Source: Pseudooceanicola atlanticus
GTDB lineage: Bacteria > Pseudomonadota > Alphaproteobacteria > Rhodobacterales > Rhodobacteraceae
DNA length: 64,000 bases
Reading direction: 5' to 3'
NCBI RefSeq assembly: GCF_000768315.1
Contig: NZ_AQQX01000004.1
Span: forward strand, 124,001-188,000
Shown one piece after another: positions 7,450 through 17,789 of the stretch. The notes beneath the pieces were generated by a model that did not search any database, was not told the origin of the DNA, and saw only the letters and a program-made list of their open reading frames with translations. Numbering within the stretch: position 1 is the first letter of the stretch; each line of letters begins with the position of its first letter. A program made the position numbers and the translations under genes.

Positions 7450-8742
7450 ATGCCTGCAGATACGGCACAGAACAGGGTGTTTCTTTTTCTCCAGGGGCCA
7501 CACGGGCCCTTTTTCCATCGTCTGGGGAAGATGCTGCGCCTTGCCGGGGCCGAGGTCTGGCGGGTGGGCTTCAACGCCGGCGACCGCGCCTTCTGGTTCC
7601 ACCCCAAATCCTACATCCCCTACCGCGACAAGCCCGAGGACTGGCCCGACCGGTTCACGGCGCTGGCACAGGAAAAGAACGTCACCGATATCGTGCTGTA
7701 CGGCGATGTGCGGTCGATCCATTCCGAAGCGGTCAAGCGGGCCAAGGCCATGGGGCTGCGCGTGCATGTCTTCGAAGAAGGCTACATGCGGCCCTATTGG
7801 GTGACCTACGAACGCGGCGGGTCGAACGGCCATTCGCGGCTGATGAAGATGACCGTGCCCGAGATGCGCAAGATGCTGGAGCTGTCGGACATGGACACCG
7901 CCCTGCCCCCCGCGAAATGGGGCGACATGCGGCACCATGTGTTCTACGGCGCGCTCTACCATTGGTTCGTGATGTTCCGGAACGGCGATTACCGCAATTT
8001 CGAACCCCACAGGTCCATCGGCGTGGCGCGGGAATTCCAGCTTTACCTGATGCGGCTACTGTTGATGCCCTTCATCGCTTTGGAGCGCGGCATCGCCTCC
8101 ATGCGGATCCGGCGCGGCGGCTTTCCCTATCACCTGGCGCTGCTGCAACTGGAACATGACAGTTCCTTCCAGGCGCATTCGCCGTTCAACACGATGAGCG
8201 ATTTCCTCGACGTGGTGATCCGAGGCTTTGCCGAGGGTGCCCCGCGTCACCATCACCTGGTCTTCAAGGCCCATCCGCTGGAGGACGGCCGCGTGCCCGT
8301 CCGCCGCGAGATCCGGCGCATCGCCCGCGAATGTGGCGTGAAATCCCGCGTCCATTATGTCCGCGGGGGCAAGCTCGCGCAGCTTCTGGCCGATGCCCGC
8401 ACCGCCGTGACGGTGAATTCGACCGCGGCGCAGCAGGTTCTGTTCCGGGGGATCCCTCTCAAGACCTTCGGCGACGCGGTCTATGCCAAGCCCGAATTCG
8501 TCTCGACGCAGTCTCTGCCGGACTTCTTCGCCCAGCCTTCGCGCCCTGACCGCAAGGCCTACCAGGATTATCGGCGCTTCCTGCTGGAGACCAGCCAGGT
8601 CGCGGGCGGCTTCTACTCGGCCCGCGCGCGGCGGCAATTGCTGCGCCAGGTCGTCGACATGATGCTGGCGCCCGAGGATCCCTACGATGCGCTAAAATCC
8701 GGAACCGCGACCCCGCGGCAACAGTTGCGGGTGGTTCACTGA
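7450..8742 (+). CDS. kpsS: Capsule polysaccharide glycosyltransferase KpsS-like (beta-Kdo transferase)
   Basis: A 430-residue cytoplasmic or membrane-associated protein of the KpsS/LipB family, which builds the poly-Kdo linker joining capsular polysaccharide to its lipid anchor. Recognisable family segments are FLFLQGPHGPFFHRLGKML at the N-terminus, VLYGDVRSIHSEAVK, VHVFEEGYMRPYWVTYE, LVFKAHPLEDG and TVNSTAAQQVLFRGIPLKTFG, which match the nucleotide-sugar site of this group. A GAGCGGG sequence precedes the ATG. It begins a plus-strand capsule cluster with a kpsD-like and a kpsC gene, while the ABC exporter genes kpsM, kpsT and kpsE are not in the window. Function is assigned from family similarity and context. 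Confidence 0.87.
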   Translation: MPADTAQNRVFLFLQGPHGPFFHRLGKMLRLAGAEVWRVGFNAGDRAFWFHPKSYIPYRDKPEDWPDRFTALAQEKNVTDIVLYGDVRSIHSEAVKRAKAMGLRVHVFEEGYMRPYWVTYERGGSNGHSRLMKMTVPEMRKMLELSDMDTALPPAKWGDMRHHVFYGALYHWFVMFRNGDYRNFEPHRSIGVAREFQLYLMRLLLMPFIALERGIASMRIRRGGFPYHLALLQLEHDSSFQAHSPFNTMSDFLDVVIRGFAEGAPRHHHLVFKAHPLEDGRVPVRREIRRIARECGVKSRVHYVRGGKLAQLLADARTAVTVNSTAAQQVLFRGIPLKTFGDAVYAKPEFVSTQSLPDFFAQPSRPDRKAYQDYRRFLLETSQVAGGFYSARARRQLLRQVVDMMLAPEDPYDALKSGTATPRQQLRVVH

Positions 8743-8751
8743 CTGCCCGGC

Positions 8752-8786
8752 AACGGAAGGACTAGCGTTTTGGCTGTCTTTCCGTT
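8752..8786 (+). terminator. Inverted repeat between kpsS and the kpsD-like gene
   Basis: AACGGAAGGAC (8752-8762) pairs with GTCTTTCCGTT (8776-8786) with one G-T mismatch and a 13-base loop. It is followed by AGTTTAAC and a run of A rather than T. It could be a weak terminator or an RNA-stabilising hairpin that separates expression of kpsS from the downstream pair. Confidence 0.45.
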
Positions 8787-8836
8787 AGTTTAACAAAAAA
8801 AGATCGAGGCAGAAAATAGGTCGAGGAGACCGAGCA

Positions 8837-9970
8837 GTGAAATTCCCCATGTCCAGATGGGCACGGCCCATTGCCGTTTTGGCGGCAGTGTCGATCGTGG
8901 CCTCATGTAACGTTCTGCCGCGCGTCGGTCCCAACAAGCGTGAAATCTTTGCCGGATCGGTCCAGCGACAGGGCGATGCCTTCATCGTTTCGGTAAACGA
9001 CCGCGTGACCCGCGCGACCTCTGTCATTCCGGCGCTTGGCTTTTCGCAAAGCTTCATCAACGCGCCGACGCTCGGCTCCGACACGATCCGTCCGGGCGAC
9101 ACGGTCGGTCTTTCGATCTGGGAAAACGTCGATGACGGCCTGCTGGCCAGCGAAGGCGCCAATGCCACGGTGCTGGAAGAGGTCCAGGTGGACGGCGCGG
9201 GCTTTATCTTCGTGCCCTATGCTGGCCGCATCCGCGCTGCCGGCAACACGCCCGAGGCCCTGCGCCGCATCATCACCAACCGGCTGGAAGAACAGACCCC
9301 CGATCCGCAAGTCCAGGTGACCCGCGTGGCCGGCAACGGCGCGACCGTGTCGCTGACCGGGGCCACCGGCCAGGGCGTCTACGCCATCGAGCGCCCCACC
9401 CGGACACTGTCGACCATGCTGGCCAGCGCAGGCGGCGTGACCATCGAACCCGAGATCGCCCGCGTCACCGTGATCCGCGGCCAGGAACGCGGCACGATCT
9501 GGTTCCAGGATCTCTACAAGCACCCCGAACTGGACATCGCCCTGCGTGCCGGGGACAAGATTCTGGTCGAAGGCGACACCCGCAAGTTCACCGCGCTTGG
9601 CGCCACGGGTACGCAATCCCTGCTGACCTTTGAAAGCCAAACCCTGTCCGGTCTGGAGGCAATTGCCCAGGTCGGCGGTCTGCTGTCGCGCGCCTCCGAC
9701 CCGACCGGTGTCTTCATCCTGCGCAATGAATCCGCCGAGATCTCGAACCAGGTTCTGGGCCGCGATGACCTCGTCGGGGCCCAGCGGATGGTCTACGTGC
9801 TGGACCTGACCCAGCCCAATGGCATGTTCCACGCCCGCGATTTCGCGGTCCGCGACGGTGACACGCTCTACGTGACCGAAGCGCCGTTCACCCAGTGGAA
9901 CAAGGCGATTTCCGCGCTGACCGGCACGCTCGGCTCGGTCAATACGCTGTCCACCGCAGCCGGCAACTAG
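8837..9970 (+). CDS. kpsD: Capsule export outer-membrane lipoprotein (Wza/KpsD family)
   Basis: Outer-membrane auxiliary protein for export of capsular polysaccharide across the periplasm and outer membrane. The 377-residue product starts with a lipoprotein signal: a basic N-terminus, a hydrophobic stretch and the lipobox VASC with Cys24. A polysaccharide-export domain follows at about 75-160 (DTIRPGDTVGLSIWE, VQVDGAGFIFVPYAGRIRAAG). Two SLBB-type repeats come next, at about 165-245 (GVYAIERPTRTLSTMLASAGGV) and about 255-355 (LSGLEAIAQVGGLLSRASDP), ending with RDGDTLYVTEAP. A GAGGAGACCG ribosome site precedes the ATG. Size and lipobox fit Wza-like proteins better than the longer KpsD of E. 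coli, so the symbol is tentative. Confidence 0.85.
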   Translation: MKFPMSRWARPIAVLAAVSIVASCNVLPRVGPNKREIFAGSVQRQGDAFIVSVNDRVTRATSVIPALGFSQSFINAPTLGSDTIRPGDTVGLSIWENVDDGLLASEGANATVLEEVQVDGAGFIFVPYAGRIRAAGNTPEALRRIITNRLEEQTPDPQVQVTRVAGNGATVSLTGATGQGVYAIERPTRTLSTMLASAGGVTIEPEIARVTVIRGQERGTIWFQDLYKHPELDIALRAGDKILVEGDTRKFTALGATGTQSLLTFESQTLSGLEAIAQVGGLLSRASDPTGVFILRNESAEISNQVLGRDDLVGAQRMVYVLDLTQPNGMFHARDFAVRDGDTLYVTEAPFTQWNKAISALTGTLGSVNTLSTAAGN

Positions 9971-9976
9971 GGGCCG

Positions 9977-12001
9977 GTGGCCCCGGTCGACCTCTTCCCC
10001 GATCAAGCCGCCGCGGCGCCCTCGCCCCGGCGGCTTTCCTATTACAACGCGGGCTTCCTGCGTCAGAAACGCATCCGCCGCATCCTGGAATTGTCGGGCT
10101 ATCAGCTGCGCCTCGGCCGCCATGCGGAAGGCGACGCCGTCGCCGTCTGGGGCCGGTCCCCCTATGCCGCCCGAGGCGAGGCCGTGGCGGACCGCACGGG
10201 CGCCGATATCGTCCGGATCGAGGACGCCTTCCTGCGGTCGATCCACCCAGGACGCGAGGGCGAACCGCCGCTCGGCCTCGTCATCGATCAGGCCGGCATC
10301 TATTTCGACAGCGCGCAACCCTCTGACCTGGAACGGCTTCTCAGGACCCATCCGCTGGACGACACCGTCCTGCTGAACCGTGCCCGCGCCGGGATCGCCC
10401 GGCTGCGGGAGCACCGGATTTCCAAGTACAACGCCCATGACCCGGACGCCCCCGCGCCCGAACCGGGCTACGTGCTGGTGATCGACCAGACCCGCGGCGA
10501 TGCCTCTGTCACCCATGGCAATGCGGATGCGAACACGTTCAAGGAAATGCTCTACTGGGCGCAGGAGGATCACCCCGCGGCCCGCATCGTCATCCGCACC
10601 CACCCCGAAAGCGCCGCCGGTCATCGCCCCGGCTATTTTGGCCCCGAGGATGAGACCGACCGCATCTCCTTGTCCTCCGATCCCGTCTGCCCCTGGACGC
10701 TGCTGGAAAACGCCGTCGCGGTCTATTGCGTAACCTCCCAGATGGGGTTCGAGGCGATCCTGGCGGGCCACCGCCCCAATGTGTTCGGCCAGCCCTTCTA
10801 TGCCGGCTGGGACCTGACCGAAGACCGCCACCCCCTGACCTTCCCGCAATCGCGGCGCGGGCGCAGCCTGACCCGGGTGCAGATGTTCGCCTGTGCGATG
10901 CTGGAATATCCCACCTGGTATCACCCCTGCGAGGACCGCCTGTGTTCCTTTGAAGAGGCGATGGACTGGCTGGAGGCCCGGGTGCGCTCCTGGCGCGAGG
11001 ATCGCCATGGCTGGCAGGCGTCCGGCATGCGCCTGTGGAAACGCGGCGTGATGCAGAAGGTCTTTGGCCAGGAGGTGCCGGTACGGTTTTCGGACGACGC
11101 ACCGACGCCACCACGCCGCGCCATGGCCTGGGCCAGCCAGGCCCCCGAAGGCGCCGATGTGGTGCGGGTCGAGGACGGGTTCCTGCGGTCCCGCGGGCTG
11201 GGCGCTGACCTTGTGCCGCCCCTGTCGCTGGCCTGTGATGACCTGGGCATCTACTATGATCCGACGCGCGAAAGCCGGCTGGAACGGATGATCGCCGCGC
11301 GCGCCGAACTGCGCCCCGATCAGCGGGACCGGGCCGAGCGGTTGATCCGGTCGGTGATCGACGCGCGGCTGACCAAGTACAACCTCGGCGGCACGCCCCC
11401 TGCCCTGCCCATGGGCTATCGCATCCTCGTGCCGGGCCAGGTCGAGGACGATGCCTCCATCCGGCTGGGCGCGGGCGAGATCCGCACCAACCTCGACCTG
11501 CTGCGCGCCGCGCGCGAGGCGCATCCGGACGCCGTGATCCTCTATAAGCCGCACCCCGATGTCGAAGCGGGTCTGCGGACCGGGGCCGTTGAAAACGCGG
11601 AAGATTTCGCCGATCTCGTTCTGTCCCATACCGATCCCGCCAGCCTGCTGGGCGATATCGACGAGGTCTGGACCATGACCTCGCTGATGGGGTTCGAGGC
11701 GCTGTTGCGCTGCAAGCGGGTGACAGTGACTGGCACACCATTCTACGCGGGCTGGGGCCTGACGCGGGACCTGGGCCGGGTGCCCGCCCGACGGCAGGCG
11801 CGGCCCGGCTTGTCGGGCCTCGTCCATGCGGTCCTGATCGATTACCCTCGCTACTACGACCCGGTCAGCGGCCAGGCCTGCGCCGTCGAAACCGCCGTCA
11901 GACGGCTAGCCGAGGGGCGAGTGATGCGGGGCGGACCTGCGCTTCGGTTACTGGCCAAGATGCAGGGGCTGGCCGCCGGGGCCAGCTGGATCTGGCGCTA
12001 G
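9977..12001 (+). CDS. kpsC: Capsule polysaccharide glycosyltransferase KpsC (two transferase modules)
   Basis: A 674-residue protein made of two homologous halves, as in KpsC, which adds alternating beta-Kdo residues of the capsule linker. The duplication is visible: IVRIEDAFLRSIHPG and VVRVEDGFLRSRGLG; VTSQMGFEAILAGHRP and MTSLMGFEALLRCKRV; FGQPFYAGWDLTED and TGTPFYAGWGLTRD. The first half spans about residues 20-320 and the second about 345-650. Translation probably starts at a GTG six bases after the kpsD-like stop, so the two are coupled. The gene ends at 12001 and the ribD stop codon on the other strand begins at the very next base, leaving no spacer between two convergent genes. Known mechanism is from the family; the capsule type is unknown. 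Confidence 0.92.
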   Translation: MAPVDLFPDQAAAAPSPRRLSYYNAGFLRQKRIRRILELSGYQLRLGRHAEGDAVAVWGRSPYAARGEAVADRTGADIVRIEDAFLRSIHPGREGEPPLGLVIDQAGIYFDSAQPSDLERLLRTHPLDDTVLLNRARAGIARLREHRISKYNAHDPDAPAPEPGYVLVIDQTRGDASVTHGNADANTFKEMLYWAQEDHPAARIVIRTHPESAAGHRPGYFGPEDETDRISLSSDPVCPWTLLENAVAVYCVTSQMGFEAILAGHRPNVFGQPFYAGWDLTEDRHPLTFPQSRRGRSLTRVQMFACAMLEYPTWYHPCEDRLCSFEEAMDWLEARVRSWREDRHGWQASGMRLWKRGVMQKVFGQEVPVRFSDDAPTPPRRAMAWASQAPEGADVVRVEDGFLRSRGLGADLVPPLSLACDDLGIYYDPTRESRLERMIAARAELRPDQRDRAERLIRSVIDARLTKYNLGGTPPALPMGYRILVPGQVEDDASIRLGAGEIRTNLDLLRAAREAHPDAVILYKPHPDVEAGLRTGAVENAEDFADLVLSHTDPASLLGDIDEVWTMTSLMGFEALLRCKRVTVTGTPFYAGWGLTRDLGRVPARRQARPGLSGLVHAVLIDYPRYYDPVSGQACAVETAVRRLAEGRVMRGGPALRLLAKMQGLAAGASWIWR

Positions 12002-13108
12002 TCAGGCGCGCGGCCGGTCCCACACATGCAGAACGTCACCGCCCAGCACCCGGCTTTCGCGGAGGGTGAACCGCGGCGCCTCTGCCAGCCGGGCAAGGCC
12101 AAGCGCGCCGAGCGAGGGCAGCCCCTCTGCCCCGATGGTGACACCCGCGGTCATGCCGACCAGCCGGTCCACCAGATCGGCATTCAGCAGCGCCGCGGCC
12201 AGCGCTCCGCCCCCCTCGCAGAAGACACGGGTTAACCCTTCATTGCCAAGCGCTTGCAGGACCGAGAGTGGGTCCAACTGACCGCCCGAGACATCGCAGG
12301 ACAGAAGGCGCGCGCCCACGCCTTCCCAGGCTTCGCGCAGCGCCGGATCGGCGTCAGAACCATGGCAGAGCCAGACCGGAACCTCTTTGGCCGTGCGGGC
12401 CAGGTTGCTCATCAGCGGCAGGTCCAGACGGCGGGAGATGACGACGCGCACGGGCTGACGCTCCACGCCCATGTCGCGCACGGTCAGCGAGGGATCGTCC
12501 GCCCGCGCCGTGCCGGCCCCGACCATCACCGCGTCATGGCGATGGCGCATCATGTGCACCAGCCGCCGCGCCTGCGGCCCGGTGATCCACTGGCTGTCGC
12601 CGGTCGCCGTGGCAATCCGCCCGTCGAAGGAGGACGCGAGCTTCAGCGTCACGAAGGGACGGCCCAACTCGGTCCGCATGAAGAACCCGGCGTGATCCTC
12701 CTCTGCCTCATCGACGCAGAGCCCGGTCGACACCTCGATCCCCGCCTCGCGCAACGCGGCAAAGCCCTGCCCCGCGACGCGCGCATCGGTATCGGCCAGC
12801 GGCGCGACGACACGGGCGACCCCGGCCGCGATCAGCGCATCGGTGCAGGGTGGCGTCTGGCCGTGATGGGCACAGGGTTCGAGGGAGACATAGGCGGTGG
12901 CACCGCGTGCGCCCTCCCCGGCCTGGGCCAGGGCCTGCGGTTCCGCATGCGGGCGGCCGCCGGGGGCCGTGGTGCCTCGTCCCAGGACACGACCATCCTT
13001 GACGATGACGCAGCCAACGGCCGGGTTGGGCCAGGTCTGCCCCATGCCGCGCCGCCCCAATGACAGGGCAAGGCGCAGGAAGCGCCGGTCCTCGGCCTCG
13101 GTCGCCAT
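12002..13108 (-). CDS. ribD: Bifunctional pyrimidine deaminase/reductase RibD
   Basis: Carries out the second and third steps of riboflavin synthesis. The N-terminal deaminase domain (about 1-145) has the zinc site PHAEPQAL and the YVSLEPCAHHGQTPPCTDALI signature, with conserved His, Glu and two Cys. The C-terminal NADPH-dependent reductase domain (about 150-368) shows VTLKLASSFDGRIATATGDSQWIT, VGAGTARADDPSLTVR and FCEGGGALAAALL. Length (368) is normal. It follows nrdR with an 18-base gap and both are read leftward, the usual nrdR-ribD pairing, with ribE placed beyond an intervening capsule module. Confidence 0.96.
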   Translation of the reverse strand: MATEAEDRRFLRLALSLGRRGMGQTWPNPAVGCVIVKDGRVLGRGTTAPGGRPHAEPQALAQAGEGARGATAYVSLEPCAHHGQTPPCTDALIAAGVARVVAPLADTDARVAGQGFAALREAGIEVSTGLCVDEAEEDHAGFFMRTELGRPFVTLKLASSFDGRIATATGDSQWITGPQARRLVHMMRHRHDAVMVGAGTARADDPSLTVRDMGVERQPVRVVISRRLDLPLMSNLARTAKEVPVWLCHGSDADPALREAWEGVGARLLSCDVSGGQLDPLSVLQALGNEGLTRVFCEGGGALAAALLNADLVDRLVGMTAGVTIGAEGLPSLGALGLARLAEAPRFTLRESRVLGGDVLHVWDRPRA

Positions 13109-13126
13109 GGGTGGCGCTCCTGTCGG

Positions 13127-13594
13127 TTACTCTTCGGGAAGGTGATCCGGACGCAGTTCGCTCACGAACTTGTCGAAATCGTCAGCAGCCTGGAAGTTCT
13201 TGTAAACACTGGCAAAACGCACATAAGCGACGGTGTCGATCCGGGCCAGCGCCTCCATCACGATCTCGCCGATCGTCTTGGAGGGGATGTCGGTCTCGCC
13301 CATGCTCTCCAGACGTCGCACGATGCCGGAGATCATCTGGTCGATGCGTTCTGGCTCCACCGGCCGTTTCTGCATCGAGATACGGATCGACCGTTCCAGC
13401 TTGTCCCGGTCGAAATCTTCGCGGCGGCCATTGGACTTGATCACGACGAGGTCGCGCAACTGCACCCGTTCATAGGTGGTGAAGCGCCCGCCACAGGCCG
13501 GGCAGAACCGCCGCCGCCTGATCGCAACATGGTCCTCGGCCGGCCGCGAATCCTTCACCTGGGTGTCTACATTTCCACAAAACGGGCAACGCAT
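13127..13594 (-). CDS. nrdR: Transcriptional repressor NrdR
   Basis: Nucleotide-sensing repressor of ribonucleotide reductase genes. The 155-residue protein has the zinc ribbon [18 protein letters not shown] and [17 protein letters not shown] (four Cys) followed by an ATP-cone domain ([20 protein letters not shown] to about residue 140, with [11 protein letters not shown]). Length and motifs are fully typical. It is preceded by AGGGGACTGATAG and starts the leftward nrdR-ribD unit. A perfect DnaA-box sequence lies 50 bases upstream. Confidence 0.97.
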   Translation of the reverse strand: MRCPFCGNVDTQVKDSRPAEDHVAIRRRRFCPACGGRFTTYERVQLRDLVVIKSNGRREDFDRDKLERSIRISMQKRPVEPERIDQMISGIVRRLESMGETDIPSKTIGEIVMEALARIDTVAYVRFASVYKNFQAADDFDKFVSELRPDHLPEE

Positions 13595-13643
13595 CGTCTA
13601 TCAGTCCCCTTGTCACCGCCTCATCCGTGGGGTTTGCCCCCAC

Positions 13644-13652
13644 TTATCCACA
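13644..13652. promoter_or_regulatory. Perfect DnaA-box sequence upstream of nrdR
   Basis: TTATCCACA matches the DnaA consensus exactly and lies 50 bases before the nrdR start codon. No cluster of further boxes was seen, so this is not an origin. A regulatory role is possible because ribonucleotide reductase control is tied to DnaA in other bacteria; a chance match is also possible. Confidence 0.4.
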
Positions 13653-13693
13653 GCTACTATAGGACAGCCCCAACAGTTTGGGTAGGCCCGAAA

Positions 13694-14107
13694 TCACCCG
13701 GCAAGATGTGCCGCGACCTGGCGCTGATGCGGGCGGGTGCGATGTTCGACCACATAGATCCCCTGCCAGGTTCCCAGGACGGGGCGACCGTCGCGCACGG
13801 GGATCGACAGGCTGACCGGCATCATCGCGGCCTTCAGATGCGCGGGCATGTCGTCCGGACCCTCGTAGGTGTGGGTCAGGTAGGCCATGGACGGATCGGT
13901 TGTCGGGGGGACGAGGCGGTGAAAAAAGGCCGTAATATCAGTGCGAACCTCCGGGTCCGCGTTCTCCATCACGAGGAGGCTGGCGGAGGTATGGCGGATG
14001 AAGAGGGTCAGCAGGCCATCGCCACTGCCCGCGGTCCATTTCAGGACGTCGCGGGTGAATTCGTAGAGGCCGGGGCCATTGGTGGCGATGGTGAAATCGG
14101 TTTGCAT
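13694..14107 (-). CDS. YjbQ family protein (UPF0047)
   Basis: A 137-residue protein of the YjbQ/UPF0047 family, small beta-rich homotrimers for which a thiamine phosphate synthase-like side activity has been reported. Visible family motifs are LTLFIRHTSASLLVMENADPEV, YLTHTYEGPDDMPAHLKAAMM and LGTWQGIYVVEHRT; the conserved His and Asp/Glu residues of the presumed active site are present. It stands in the same direction as nrdR-ribD but upstream of them, with a 99-base gap. Biological role remains uncertain even for well studied members. Confidence 0.92.
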   Translation of the reverse strand: MQTDFTIATNGPGLYEFTRDVLKWTAGSGDGLLTLFIRHTSASLLVMENADPEVRTDITAFFHRLVPPTTDPSMAYLTHTYEGPDDMPAHLKAAMMPVSLSIPVRDGRPVLGTWQGIYVVEHRTRPHQRQVAAHLAG

Positions 14108-14131
14108 GGCCCCTTTATGAGGGGTCCTGCG

Positions 14132-14446
14132 TTAACGGTCCACTCTGCGGTCGTCCGCGACATCCTCGCGCGCTTCGATCACGCATTGCACGACCGGAAG
14201 AGAGGGCGCGGCGCGTTCGCCAAGGTGGGCCTGCTGGCCCATCGGGGGGACACCGAGGACCTGGGACAGGGTGGCACGGCAGGCGTCAACCTCTTCAGCA
14301 GAAACGTAAATTTCCACCGGCTCCTGCTTGGTCTGGGTCAGGATCGCGCCGGGGCGTTGGATCGGTTCGGGGTTGATGTTCGCCAGAGCGGCAGAGGCGA
14401 GCGTCAGACCCGCGGCGGCGACGGCGATAATCATTCTGGTGGTCAT
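14132..14446 (-). CDS. Small exported protein of unknown function
   Basis: A 104-residue protein with a clear signal peptide (MTTRMIIAVAAAGLTLASAALA), so a mature periplasmic protein of about 80 residues. The mature part contains two Cys (VDACRAT and PVVQCVIEA), which could form a disulfide, and ends in a charged tail EDVADDRRVDR. The start was chosen for its AGGAGCAGAGAC ribosome site; the open frame extends further upstream but that stretch is not protein-like. Its 5' part overlaps, in another frame, the unusual C-terminal extension of the DUF4166 gene. No family is recognised. Confidence 0.7.
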   Translation of the reverse strand: MTTRMIIAVAAAGLTLASAALANINPEPIQRPGAILTQTKQEPVEIYVSAEEVDACRATLSQVLGVPPMGQQAHLGERAAPSLPVVQCVIEAREDVADDRRVDR

Positions 14447-15158
14447 GTCTCTGCTCCTGTCTTGAAGTCTTAACGAACAGAGAAAGGTTATGGTTTCCTG
14501 ACGAATGCGTGTTTTTAGGTGACGCGGCGGAAAATAGCGCATCGAATTGTACTGGTTTTCCAAAACACAACCCTTTGGCGATCTGCGGCGCAACACGCAC
14601 CGAACGGGACGTCGGCATTGCGTCGGTGCTCTCGGCGCTCAATTCCCCTCGGTAACGGATCAGCAACCCGAGGCCCGGTAGGGTGGCCCGAATATCGAAA
14701 CCGAAACGGCCATCGGATTGATATTCACGCGACGTGCTGCGCGGCGTCAGGATCGCGGGCAAGGGCAGCCCGGTCAGGCGCAGGCGGGCGACCTCGATCA
14801 GAAGGACGCCGTCCCTGGCGGTCAGGGACATCTCGATCCGCAGGGGGCCAAAGCTTTCGACCGCCCTGCCCCGCTGCGGGTCATAGCGCAGGCGGGATCG
14901 CGTCACTCTCTGAGTGAAATGGCGGGTCCAGACATGGCCGCCGTCCGGATGAGGTGCGATGTCGAGCGTGAAGGGCGCGCGACCGGCGGGGGGCGGGAAC
15001 CCGGCCAGCCGGGCCACGAAACGAGCGAGCGAATTGCCACCCTCGATCACGACCCAGCCGGTAAAGCGGCGCGGGGCATCGCCGGCATGCAGATCACGCA
15101 CCACATCGGGCACGGACAGCCCGTCGCGGACGATCAACTGGCCAAAGGCGTCGGGCAC
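14295..15158 (-). CDS. DUF4166-like protein with anomalous C-terminal extension
   Basis: A frame of 287 codons. Residues about 1-170 look like a DUF4166-type protein: MPDAFGQLIVRDG, RFTGWVVIEGGNSLARFVARL, WTRHFTQRVTRSRLRYDP and LLIRYRGEL. After that the translation becomes low in protein character (many Arg, His and Gln) and runs 152 bases into the small exported gene. A TGA stop in the +1 frame lies immediately after the RYRGE codons, at 14639-14641, so a one-base difference would end the protein where the domain ends. It therefore looks like a stop lost by frameshift, or a sequence error. The start overlaps the DCC-family gene by 25 bases, so the two are coupled. Confidence 0.65.
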   Translation of the reverse strand: MPDAFGQLIVRDGLSVPDVVRDLHAGDAPRRFTGWVVIEGGNSLARFVARLAGFPPPAGRAPFTLDIAPHPDGGHVWTRHFTQRVTRSRLRYDPQRGRAVESFGPLRIEMSLTARDGVLLIEVARLRLTGLPLPAILTPRSTSREYQSDGRFGFDIRATLPGLGLLIRYRGELSAESTDAMPTSRSVRVAPQIAKGLCFGKPVQFDALFSAASPKNTHSSGNHNLSLFVKTSRQEQRHDHQNDYRRRRRGSDARLCRSGEHQPRTDPTPRRDPDPDQAGAGGNLRFC

Positions 15159-15610
15159 GCGATGCCACCGTCGATGAACCGGGCGGTGATGTCAGGGCTT
15201 GGTATCAGGCAGGTCTCGGCCCGGCCGAAGATCGCGTAGCGGTTACGCGCGATGAGACCGTAGAGCGGGGATTTGACCGCCTCCGGCAGGACCCGCGCCA
15301 CCGACAGCATGGGCCAGGGGCGCGGCAATTTCGCCATGACCGCGGCGAAACTGTCGATGCCGCCATGCACATCGTCCCCCGTCACGACAAGGTTGGTCTG
15401 GTAATCATCCGTCGGCAGGCCGAGATCGTGAAACATCTGCGTGCCCAATTCGCTTTGCGCGATGACGAAATGGAAATGCGCCCGCCGGTCATGGCGCAGG
15501 ACAAAGCGGAAGAACCCGGAACATAGCACGCATTCCCCGTCGAAGACGATCACGTCGCGCCCGGCAAGCGCGTCCTGAACGGCGGGGGAAAAGGCGGAAC
15601 GGGTGGGCAT
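15134..15610 (-). CDS. DCC-family thiol-disulfide oxidoreductase (DUF393)
   Basis: A 158-residue protein with the DCC signature DVIVFDGECVLCSGF (conserved Asp-Gly and C-x-x-C, about residues 22-34) at the N-terminus, predicted to be a thioredoxin-fold oxidoreductase. Downstream conserved parts are FHFVIAQSELGTQMF and the C-terminal PLYGLIARNRYAIFGR, which is typical of the family. It is the first gene of a leftward pair with the DUF4166-like gene. Substrate and partners are not known for the family. Confidence 0.88.
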   Translation of the reverse strand: MPTRSAFSPAVQDALAGRDVIVFDGECVLCSGFFRFVLRHDRRAHFHFVIAQSELGTQMFHDLGLPTDDYQTNLVVTGDDVHGGIDSFAAVMAKLPRPWPMLSVARVLPEAVKSPLYGLIARNRYAIFGRAETCLIPSPDITARFIDGGIACPTPLAS

Positions 15611-15640
15611 GGCGCTATCGGCGGCGATCAGACCGGATGT

Positions 15641-15674
15641 GAGGAAAAGAAGAAAGGCGCCCGAAGGCGCCTTT
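15641..15674 (-). terminator. Rho-independent terminator after rpoD
   Basis: Perfect 9-bp stem AAAGGCGCC (15653-15661) and GGCGCCTTT (15666-15674) with a four-base loop that reads TTCG on the minus strand. On that strand it is followed by the pyrimidine-rich CTTCTTTTCC. It begins three bases beyond the rpoD stop codon. Confidence 0.82.
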
Positions 15675-15676
15675 GA

Positions 15677-17647
<1,971 letters not shown>

Positions 17648-17789
17648 GCTCTGCTCCATTCTCTCGCCGCGCGCGTTCTGCCGTGGCGTGGGGTCGGGCG
17701 TGATTCGCTTGGTCCGAATCAATAGCGTGATTCGCGCCCGCGCACACCCGGCTACCGTTAATTCTTTAGGGAATCGTTACCGAAAAAGG

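Noticed and set aside
8903-11827. Very long minus-strand open frame opposite the kps genes
   Set aside because: It is the antisense of kpsD-like and kpsC, has no ribosome site, and its translation is rich in Gly, His, Arg and Gln without any domain. Long antisense frames are expected at this GC content.
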